Part shown: positions 11,603-21,800 of the stretch, piece after piece | How positions within the stretch are numbered: the stretch's first letter is position 1 | How the letters are laid out: each line of letters starts with the position of its first letter | NCBI GenBank assembly: GCA_029747015.1 | Contig: JAKOGI010001335.1 | Coordinates: forward strand, 62,001-126,000 | Direction: 5' to 3' | Origin: Carnegiea gigantea | Lineage: Eukaryota > Streptophyta > Magnoliopsida > Caryophyllales > Cactaceae | Length of the DNA stretch: 64,000 nt | Made by a program: the position numbers and the translations under genes | The notes under the pieces: model-generated | Database searches by the model: none | The model's input: only the letters and a program-made list of their open reading frames with translations | What the model was told of the DNA's origin: nothing

Positions 11603-12120
11603 GATTAAAGAGGGCTTCGATTAATTCTCATGCTAAGATTATCACATGCAAAAAATTGAAAATTTTGAAAGTAAGTTTTTAAGGATTGGGGTAAGTTTTG
11701 CAAATATGAAAACTTTTTGGGAATTATATAAAAAGTCCAATAATGATGTGTCCCCCATAAATTTTTTTTGATCAAAATGTGTCCCCCAGAAATTAATTGC
11801 ACAATAGTTCAATGGTTCAGAAAATTCAATTTCATAGTTGTGGATTCAGAAAATTCATGCACTATACTTTGATGGTTCAGAAAGTAAATAATTCTAGAAA
11901 AGAAGACTTTAATTTTTATTACCAATGTTACTCATTGTCATTCACATATCCTTCATGTAATAAGACAACAGAATTCAAGTAAAATTTCTTCAATGAATTT
12001 ACTAAACCATCTTCATATTTTTCCTAGCCTTTGCACTGCTCTATTTTCACATTTTCTTTCTTCTTAAAATGACGTTTTCAAGTAACTCCATGAGTAAGAT
12101 AGAGAATGGGAGAAGTAAAG
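11603..12120. other. AT-rich spacer upstream of the virus primer site
   Basis: No gene is seen. Two near-identical phrases, ATGTGTCCCCCATAAATTT (about 11747) and ATGTGTCCCCCAGAAATTA (about 11778), form a short direct repeat. The stretch next to 11603 may be the remaining viral intergenic/promoter region (inference from position). Confidence 0.4.
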
Positions 12121-12148
12121 GGGAAACTACTCAAGGAACCCTATTTTG

Positions 12149-12260
12149 ATGGCTTCATTAATGCTCTTGGCAATTGTATTTGTGCTTGATGTAATTGCCT
12201 TTACTCTAGCACTTATTGTTGTTGCAAAGCGAAGGACAACCAAATGCAAAGTACTCTTGG
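12149..12260 (+). pseudogene. DUF1218-family membrane protein fragment (N-terminus only)
   Basis: From the ATG at 12149 the frame reads MASLMLLAIVFVLDVIAF followed by TLALIVVAKRRTT. This matches the first membrane helix and basic boundary of plant DUF1218 proteins (small four-helix membrane proteins), which usually begin MAS...VFxLDLIAFGLAVAAEQRRS. The expected YCVYDSDIATGYG block does not follow. The frame runs on to 12388 with unrelated sequence. Most likely it is a captured or truncated first exon. An unannotated split gene is less likely. Confidence 0.45.
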
Positions 12261-12399
12261 ACTCATCTCTACGGATATTTAATTTCGACTCTATAAAAAT
12301 AAACCCGGCAATTGAATCCACTTTCGCCCGAAGGATCTCACACTTTTATTTAACGGTCTATTTTGTAAAAATAACGAAAGATATCTAGAGATGTAAAAT

Positions 12400-14225
12400 A
12401 AGAGGCTAAACTAGTACAAATTAAAGTATGGCTATTGAACTTTTCTAGCTCTACTTCAATGTTACTATGACAATGAATTTGGGATAGATTTTCAAAATAT
12501 GTTGTCACTCCCATATAAATCATGTAATGACACATGAGAGGGGTTTCCATATAGATAATTTTTAATGGTGTTGAGATAATAATGTCCATGCACACTCAAG
12601 CAAATTTTCCTTTTGTGTAAGCATGGTGCAATGTCATAATTTACTAAGAAAACCCACAATTAGTAGAATGTGAGTTGAAGCGGTCCCCTGGGTAATTGGT
12701 AAACTAGCCTTTAACCATTGGTCCATTCTTCCTCCGGTAAAATATGGATCCAAAAATGCTTCTAATGTCAATAACCAAATTAAACAAACTCACAAACCAA
12801 CATATGGGCATTTTGTTGATGGAGAATTGGGCTTGTAATGCCCAAAAGAGAGCCGACCAAACTCTTCCCCCCCCCCCCAAAGAAAAAATAAAGTTAGTGG
12901 GAATGTGTAGATCATTGCCATGCACCCATTTAATTGTTTTGTTAGATGATTACAATGCACCACCTTGGAACTACTAGCATCAAACATCATACATTCATCT
13001 TACATTCCTAAACCTTTGTGCCATAAAGGGAGAGACTAATCTAGCAACTAAGACCTACTATAAATACCCCTCAACCCTCTTATTTACTTCAAACCATCTC
13101 TTAAGTGGCTTTCCTCTCTCTCATAAGAAAATATGAATCTCTCTACCTAAATTAGTCTTGTCACCATTGGTAGTGTAATTGTGGTTGTTTGCTTGAAGAA
13201 TGGTTGATAAACTACTCCTCCATACCTAGTTGAGAACCCTTGACGTCATACTTGTAAGTATGAACTAGATTACCCTTTTTGCATGAGTTATGATTTTAGT
13301 ATCTCGTGAGCATGCATGTTTGGAAGGGTCAAGGATAATGGCAATATGTTGCATAATAACTTTTAACGTCTAAGTGATCTTAGTAAGTAGTAGTTAGGCT
13401 TTCTTGATGGATAAGGATGATAACAACTACTCTTTTCTAATAAGGAAGAATATGCTTAGATGATTAAGTTTCTTTATGATAATAAGAGGTTGGTGGCTCT
13501 TAAGGGTATGGGATTGGTACCCATGCTATGAAGTTGTCAAATTGCATATATATGGTACTTAGCTAATTTTATATTGCTAATACCAGGACCTCGAGACGGT
13601 TTAAACTATTATTCATTTTAAAACTTATTATCATCTTCAAAGTACAGTATGATGGTTATGCCTTTATACTCATGACATTTTACTAAATCGATGTGGCTAA
13701 TGGGGTGTAACATGAAATAATTATTTTTATGATTTTGTCACATTAACAGTCAACCCTCTTATTGCTCTATTGTACATTGATCAAAGAAGTTTGGGCTTCT
13801 GATCGGCCCAAGTATGCGCATATATGTTCAATGATCATAGTGCAGATTTAGTCTCTTATTGCTAAGTATTATAATGATCATAGCGCTGATTTAGTCCAAT
13901 ATGTTGGGTGTCATCCTAAGATAATAGAAGGAGCAAATATTTTACTTAGTTTGCTAAATAAAATGAATTTAATTAAGGTCTAATTTATTCTTTTTAATGT
14001 ATAATGTCGTAATGTACTACGGCCTTTTGGCTTACTGTTTCATGTTTTTCCATTTTAAAGTCCTTTTGAAAGAGAACAAGGTCCGAAGAGAGAGCACATA
14101 TAGAGTATAATACGCCCACGTATTTTTAGTACAATCTCTCAAAATAAGTCCTAGCAGTGATGCTTTGAATTAAAGTATTTAGAGAATATTATTATTATTT
14201 TTCAGTTTTAATGTTTAGAGTGCCT
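12400..14225. other. AT-rich intergenic region, no gene
   Basis: No credible coding frame is seen. A TATA-like string with a C-rich follow-up (CTATAAATACCCCTCAACCC near 13059) and the sequence after it could be the promoter part of an eroded LTR, but no matching second LTR is visible. A C13 run lies near 12865. A 23-base phrase around ATGATCATAGTGCAGATTTA recurs at about 13831 and 13873. Confidence 0.4.
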
Positions 14226-14230
14226 TGTGA

Positions 14231-14340
14231 AATATTATAAATAATATATGATATATATTATAAATAATATATGATATATATTATAAAATAAGCTTCATTT
14301 CAAAACAAGCTTCTGCTAAATATTATAAATAATATATGAT
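14231..14340. repeat. AT tandem repeat, palindromic unit of about 21-24 bp
   Basis: The unit ATATTATAAATAATATATGA occurs three times, at about 14231, 14256 and 14319. The third copy is separated by a spacer with two AAGCTTC-like phrases. The unit is itself nearly palindromic. Confidence 0.7.
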
Positions 14341-14452
14341 TTGAAATTTCTAAATTGACGGGGCATTACCGAAATACACAAAGAAGTACTTCATAAATAA
14401 ACCATGAATAAAGAAAGCATTAACCAAGGAAAAGAGAACACAATAATATCAA

Positions 14453-14822
14453 CTGACATTCCATTCGGTACCCCTGTACTTTTGAAAAATCTAATTGAGA
14501 CACAATATGAAAATAAAGATGTGTTCTATGGATTTAAATTGACGAATATTATTATTAGAAATAGTGTTTAGGGATACTCCGTTTGGTACCCTTGGAGTTT
14601 TTTAAAAGTCCATTTTGTATGCAGAGTGGAAATAAATATAAATTCTAAAAATAATATTTGTCACAATTTAAATTTATAGGGTATATCTTTATTTTCATAT
14701 TGTGTACCAAATTGATTTTTCAAAAAAAATAAAGGGGCACTAAATGGAATGTCCCTTATATTTATTTCCACATTGTACCAAATGGATTTCTATAAAATAT
14801 AGGGCACCAAATGGAATATCCC
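14453..14822. mobile_element. Mutator-type MITE (370 bp) with 9-bp target duplication and internal TIR copies
   Basis: The direct repeat TAATATCAA flanks the element exactly (14444-14452 and 14823-14831). A 9-bp duplication is typical of Mutator-like elements. The ends are inverted and related: left CTGACATTCCATTCGGTACC, right (reverse complement) GGGATATTCCATTTGGTGCC. Two further copies of the terminal motif lie inside, GGGATACTCCGTTTGGTACC at 14571 and its inverted partner ending at about 14755. No coding capacity. The interleaved arms are discussed as a finding. Confidence 0.8.
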
Positions 14823-15418
14823 TAATATCAATTACATAATCAGACAACAAATAATTGTATAATGCATTTAACTAGACTGATATTTTATGTGAAAATCACC
14901 TAATTTATAAAGAAATCAATGGTCGATGACTTCAAATTAATAAACGTTAACCATGGTGTGAGCTTTGTGATGTTAGATGTACAAATTTGCAATCTTTTAA
15001 TATGCATAATTTGATCATTATAAGGCGAAATATTTTTTTTGGGATTCCATAAGTTTTCATGCAGAACTAAGCTGAAAAATCATAATCATAACTAGGACTT
15101 AATTTTGGTCCAAATATGAAAAAAGAATGAAAAGTCATATTCTTACAACATTAATTACTGATATTAAAGATAAATATCAATTAAAAGGAGGATGGTGGGA
15201 TTAGCAAAGGTAAACGCAGTTTGGAGGGTTCTATTTGATGGAGTTTGGAGTTTCTTTCATAAAATCATGTGAATTTGCGAATAATTTTTCTCACTAGACG
15301 TGCGTTCTCTATTTAAACAGTTAATTTTTTTCAATCATAATATCAACTAAAACTTATAGAGCAAGAATTAAACTGAGATCCATTTTGCTTTGCCACTTTT
15401 CATGTACCACTCTACAAC

Positions 15419-15428
15419 TATATATAAG
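15419..15428 (+). promoter_or_regulatory. Candidate TATA box for TRAPPC8
   Basis: TATATATAAG lies about 300 bases upstream of the start codon, on the right strand and in otherwise non-coding sequence. No transcript start can be read from sequence, so this is a positional candidate only. Confidence 0.35.
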
Positions 15429-15685
15429 TGGAAAAAGGGGGTAAAATTTTAATTAGTTGTGCATTCATTTTAATTTGTTTTGGTTTGCTACTTGAAAAAA
15501 TTAAGGGGAAAATAAGCTGGCAGTTCAAGGCTTAATTCCGCAACTGTTTGAGCGTTAGATAGATCTGGGAACGCAACCAGAGAGCAACCGATGCTGAGTT
15601 GATACTGACTCAGTGAGCGGCTGATCGTTCTTCCTGATTTCAAAGCTTAGCTTTACCCAGCTAGGTCAACAATCGAATCACCCAT

Positions 15686-15688
<3 letters not shown>

Positions 15689-15722
<34 letters not shown>
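15689..15722 (+). repeat. (AG)17 microsatellite in the 5' leader of TRAPPC8
   Basis: Seventeen uninterrupted AG units end immediately before the ATG at 15723. GA/CT repeats are common in plant 5' UTRs and can bind GAGA-binding BBR/BPC factors (established knowledge). Here the repeat abuts the start codon. Confidence 0.9.
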
Positions 15723-15727
<5 letters not shown>

Positions 15728-15885
15728 GGATCCAGCGAACACAACCCTTGGGAAGATGTTGATGGAAGAGATCACGCCGGTAGTCATGGTGCTGAGCACC
15801 CCTCTTGTTGAAGAGGCTTGTCAGAAAAACGCCCTCAGCTTCGTTCATATGTTTTCTCCTTTCTCTGCTTTCAATAACATAGACG
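15723..15885 (+). CDS. TRAPPC8: TRAPPC8 exon 1 (start exon)
   Basis: It encodes residues 1-54, opening MADPANTTLGKMLMEEITP and ending with FNNID. The ATG directly after the AG repeat is chosen because MxDPAxxxLGKML is the conserved family N-terminus. The donor is GACG|GTACAT, phase 1. The split codon is completed by TG at 31665 to give Val, as in FNNIDVPVRTASDQPYRL. Translation past the donor reaches a stop at 15935, so intron retention would truncate the protein at once. Confidence 0.93.
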
Positions 15886-18800
15886 GTACATCCTCCTTTG
15901 TCTCTCTCTATGTCTCTGTCTGTATTCATGTGTAGCATCTTATGTCCACAATGCAATAGTTTTAGCGATTTATGTTTAATGATGGTGGAATGTTGTTTGT
16001 AGTGGTTGCTTTCCGTATCAGTTTAGAGATTCCAATGCCAACTTGTAATATTTGCGTGAGTTTTGTTGAGGGTATAGCGGTCTTGGTCTTGGATTTAGGC
16101 GTGCCTAATTGGGATTTCCTGGTGGCCAATTGTTCCCAATAGTTGAGAAATGTTGCCGTTTCTCCATAATTGGTTCAGCCGATGGATATTATGTCCCTCA
16201 TTAGTGCATATGGCTAATTCTTGCACTAGAAAATTGGTTCCCTCAATTCTCACACATGACAGTGTCTATCCGCAGCTTTTATTAGTGCATTGTGTCAGGC
16301 AGCAGATATTTGCTGCAATCTCTTCTTAATTGTTATTGGCGTGATAATTGGTGGCAAGTTCAGAGTTCTGGCAACAGTTCAGTTTGGTAATGTTCATGAC
16401 TTATGATGACAAAGGCTGTGATAGAGTTTCTTATGACCTACACTTGAATCAACGAACACCAAGTGAACATGTTTACAGCAACAACTCCTCCTAGTGTGGG
16501 TCTCGCTTGTGCGGGATATGAAGAGACCCAAATGTCAAGCAACCATCTTTGCTTGCAAAGAAACCGATTTCATTCCAATAGACTACATTAAAAATTTTGA
16601 GTCATTTTTAAAGTTGAAAATCTTTTGAAACACCGTAGGCAACTTGTTTAGATATAGGAAATTAAGAATCCATCTTCTTTGTAAGCATGCATAAATTTCA
16701 CCAGTGATTTTGACTAGTTATCCTCATCCAAAATCATCCTTAGGCATACAGAGGGACAGAAACAAAAGACGCTGAAGGAATGGATAGTTGGTTTTTACTT
16801 GGTTATCAAATTTCATGAAGCGATACATGGGAAGAAACAAATGAACACAAAAGCAGGAGAAAAACCTTAGAGATGCGTTAGATTATTTCTTTTTTGAGGG
16901 CGGGTGGTGAGTGATAAAAAAATATGTTTATGAGATACCAAGGGGTGGCACCTATGTACAAAAGGGAAAAGTGCAGGAATCATCAACCCCTCAAGCTCTT
17001 TGTTGATGAGTAATCAAAAGGTTGTTATATTAATGAGACACCAAGGTGTTGACACCTATACACAAAAGAGGCAAGTGCAAAAGTCATCATGCCCCCAATT
17101 TTTCATGTATAATTTTACTACAAAGTCCAAAAGAGACACTGCTGGACCACAGTCAAGCACTTGTCTCCAATTATACAACATTCTCAAACAACAGAGCTTG
17201 AAATCCCGAAGGCATAAAGCTTCACCCTTGGGTTCCTTTCTTTCCATGTACTCCACCAAATAGCCAAACGAACCAACTTCCAAAGCTCAAGAACCCTTTT
17301 CGTCAATCTCCTTCTCCATGCTACCGAATATCTTTAACATTGGAAGGTTGAGGCCTATTTAACCCCATCAAGGAAAGAGACAACAACCAAAGTGAAGAGA
17401 CCTAATAACAATGCACAGAGAGGTGGTCAACAATTCTTGCTTAAGGCAAATTACGTAATATTATTATCTACAAAATCCTAAATGGATGGCTTTCTTCTAC
17501 AAGTAGTCACTAAGCTTCAACTGTACAAAATTCTCATAAAATAGAGGTTGAATCGTAAAAGGACAAAGCTTTGCCTTCAGAAATTGGATTCTTTCCTACT
17601 ATGTACATCCTACCCATAGAAATCAACTTGCAAATTCAAGAACTCGAATATTTTTCATCCTTCTCCATGCTAGCAACACATCTTTGACATTCAAAGGTTG
17701 AGCTCAAGTAACTCCTATCAAGGAAATGACAATTGCCAAAGAAAAGAGACCCTTAGACAATGAACAAGGAGGTGATCAACCATTTTTTATCTTTTCTCAT
17801 GGCACATTGAACACCTACTTGTTGAACTAAAATTTCTTCTTTTAAGGATACCCTTCATGGAATTGTTGCCTTTAAGTTCCGCCCAAGTGAAAAACAAGCT
17901 TTCACAGGAGCTACCGAGCTATTGACTTCCGAATGGCCTTATCATGAAAGGCACGACATGTGGCGTAAGCATATTTCCCCATATTGAGTAAACTGTACTC
18001 TTCTAGCGTTCTTTGATATGAAGAAAGCAACAACTGCGGGTCCTTGTCCTTCTATTGAAAATTGTTTCTTATGGCTACACTACCCCATTAATGGACCATC
18101 TTACTAGTCACAACTTTCCCTCTTTCCGTGGAGAGATTTAGTCTTTTAGGGAATACAAAACGTTAAGTTGCATAATTATAGATTATATCCTTTGAGGAAA
18201 AGTGGATTGGTTGGATTCGCCACTACATTTCCTCTACATTTTTTTGCAGTTTGTGTCAATGGTTCTCCAACGGAGTTCTTTTTGGCTTCTAGAGGGCTTT
18301 GACTGGGAGACTGGGAGACCCTTTATCCCCCTACTGTATTTACTTGTCATGGAGATATTCATCAGAATGATTGAATCAGCTTCTAGCATTGGGCTTTTAT
18401 CTGGGTTTTCAGTGGGTCACTTGAATATGACAACTATGAAGGTCTCACATCTTCTTTTTGCGGATAATGATTGTGAGCAAATTGTGAACCTTTGTTGTGT
18501 TCTTACTTTGTTCCAAGCAGTTTCAGTCCTAATGGTTAATTTAGCGAAAAGCGCTATCTTGCCAGTTGAACACATTCAGCTGCTTGCCTCACGATATTAG
18601 GAGTATTAAGCTGCAATATTGATGCCCTTCCTACTACTTACCTTCGTCTCCCTGTAGGTGCTAAATTTAACGAGAAAGCTATTTGGGATCCAATTATTGA
18701 AAAGTATGAGAAAAGACTATCTGGTTGGAAGGTCTACTTACCTTTCAAAAGGGGGGAGATATTTACTCTCATCAAGAGTGTTCGTCTCAAGCATACCAAC

Positions 18801-21800
18801 TTACTTACTTTTCCTCTTTCCTTCACCTTCTTCAGTTGTGAACAAATTCAAAGCTTTTGGGGTTCTTTTGGGAATTCAAGTATCATTTTGTGAGGTGGAA
18901 TGTTGTGAAGCAACTGTTGTTTGCAGGAGGGTTAGGTGTGAGGGACCTGTGCCACTTTACCGAGGCTATTCTTGGCAAGTGGCTTTAGAGATTTATGAAT
19001 GAGAAGGATACTCTATGGAGAAAAGTAGTTACCATTAAATATGGTGTCGCTGGATTTAGTTGGTTTCCCTCTTCACCGAATGGTGGGTTTGTCCTTTGGA
19101 GATATATATCCAAAGGTCGGGAGAGATTTTGTCCAAACTTTTCCTTTAGGGTAGGAGATGGTTCTACCATTTTTTATTTTGTCTTTTTGGGGGCACGATC
19201 GTTGGTGTGCCGAGGTGCCGTTGAAAGAGCTTTCCCCTGGTCTTTATGCTCTGGCGGTGGACATAAATGCTGTTGCCGATTATCAAGAGCAACTGTCCGG
19301 TAGTTACGCTTGGGTGCCTGTGTTTGTCCGAGATGGCTTTATTGATGATGACACTCAAGTAAACTTTTTTAATAAGCTTAATGAGGCCAATCTAGCAGAT
19401 TCTTTGCTTGAGACGACGAGATGGGATCTGAATACTAAGGGTGGCTTCACATTTAGATCCTTTTATTTGAAGCTACGACACGTGAATTAGTCATCATTGG
19501 AGGCTCATTTTGAAAGAGGTTTCCCTTGCAAGCTCATGTGGAAGGCTTTGGTCCCCCTAAAGGTTTCTTTCTTTATTTGGGAAGCTACATATGGGAAGAT
19601 ACTATCTTGTGATAACTTGTAAAATAATGGAAAGATCTTAGTTAATAGGTGCTTCATGTGCAAAGGGGACTTCGAATCAACAGGTCATCTCCACGGTCAG
19701 TTTGCGAGGACACTTTGGGATCTAGCTATTAGTTGCTTGGGTATTTCTTGGATTGCTTCGGATTCCATCAGGAGCCATCTTTTAGCTTGGGAGGGCTTCT
19801 TTGGTCGGTCAAAAAGAAGAAGAAAGCTACCTTGTTCTACCTCATGTCATTTTTTGGAGTATTTGGAGGGGGAGAAACAAAAGAGTTTTTGAGGGTATAG
19901 AAACTCCTTTCAGCGCTTCAAAGAGAATTTTATCAAGACTCTCTACTTTGGGGATAATGGAAAGTTTAGCTCTTCTTCTTTTAATGTGGCCTACTTTGTG
20001 GATGGCTTGTATTTTGGATGTACATAGTCTGTTGTATGATGCTTTCTATGCATCTGATCTTTTGATCTTTCTATATTAATATGACCTTTTTCCTATCCCA
20101 AAAAAAATTATAGATTATATCAATATCATTCTTCTTAATGATCCTAGTCAGGGTTTTAAAACTCGCTCGTTCCATCCCGGAACGGCCGTTGTGAAACGGA
20201 AATCTGCTTGAACGAACCGAAAAACACTGCGAAATCGGTGTGACAAGCATATCACCCGCGAACGGCCGCGTTAGCCGTGACAAAACGTGGAACGGACGAA
20301 TAACTCGGCCTAAATTCAACGAAACACTCGCAAGGTGGCCGAAAATTGCACTCCACCGTTTCTGAAGTCAAACCGAGAATAACCGGTCAAACAAAGTTGA
20401 ACCGGCTGACTCAGTCCACCTAGCCCATCCGCCGTTGGATTGGCTTTTCCGAAGTTACAGCCCATCCCTAAATGCAAGGCCCAACTTGGTGATTGCAAAG
20501 CTGTGCTTGGAGGCATTTATATAGGGTTCTTAGAAGGCCAATAGAGTGATCACGGGCGATGTGGGACTTCAAGTCCCAAGGCTCCTTGCTCGGCACATTT
20601 GAAATTATTTTTGCTAGCTTTCATCTCTCCTGTCCCACATCATTTCTGAAGGCGTGGTTTATTGCCATATAAGCATAATTTTGAGATGTGCTCCTTGTAG
20701 AGTTATAGGTGCAAGAAATTTATAAATGTTGAAATAGCTGATTAAATATTTCAAGAATTTTTTTGTTAATTATGATATTTTTATGTTACTTATGTTAATA
20801 ATGTGAGTTTTTTTGTTATGCTTATATTAATTATTATGTTAATTATATATATGTTATTGATGTTAAATATGTTATCGTTATCATATTGTATGTTAATTTT
20901 GTTATCTCTATATTATTTATAATCATATTACCTTTCTGTTAATTAGGAAAGTTGTGTGTCACTATATGTTAATTATGGCCTTTTTTTGTTAAGTTTAAAA
21001 TCAATTTATGATATTTATATTAAATATGTTATTATTTTGATAATTGACAATTTGCGTCAAAGCTTTTCTTGCTTATTTTGTTTGAATATTGTCAAAATTG
21101 ACCCAATCTAATCTACTTAAATAAGAACTATGCTACGAAACAACATTACTTAGCGAATTGTGGTACTAAAATACAAATACAGATGACAAATTCAACTATG
21201 TGAACCTTCTCACGCCGCGACGGACGCGATTCATTCCGCAACCATCGCATCCAAACTATCCCGTGCCAACGCGACCGAAACCGCAAATGCGCCCGCATTC
21301 GCGTTTTAAATCCCTGATCCTATTATTTAGGCAGACCATAAATTTTGAAGACTAGGCTTTATTCCGAGTAGCTATCCTGTGAGGTTTGTCAATCCCTTCT
21401 GCTCAGATTGCAAGGAGACAGGGGCACCTCAAGGTGTGCTTGTTTACTCGCGTAGGAAGAAGTCCCGGAAGGCTAATTTAGTCGCTTTTAAGGCGGGTTC
21501 TCCTATTGTGCAAGAGAAGGGAGGGCCTTTATCGTTTGAGGAAGCTCTACCTCAAGCCCACCCGCTAGAACTGGATGGTGCTGCATTACCCGGTTCTCCT
21601 GATTTAGGGAATGCTACTGAAGGGTCAGCGTGGGTCTTAGAAAGAATGGTCTTTTTTTGTAAAAAGATGGGTCTGGCCATAGAAGGGAGAGAAATGGAGT
21701 TGCTTTCCTTTCTTGCATCGTTAGAAGCAAATAGATTGAGAAGGGAACAATCGGTTGAAGCTAGTATGGGGGATGAGGGTGGCAGGGTTATCCTGGTTTC

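Noticed and set aside
13059..13078. TATA-like site in 12400-14225 as promoter of a hidden gene
   Set aside because: No coding frame or splice pattern follows. It is more likely part of an eroded LTR or chance in AT-rich DNA.
15678..15956. Minus-strand frame with a Leu-Ser repeat
   Set aside because: It is the antisense reading of the (AG)17 repeat and exon 1.
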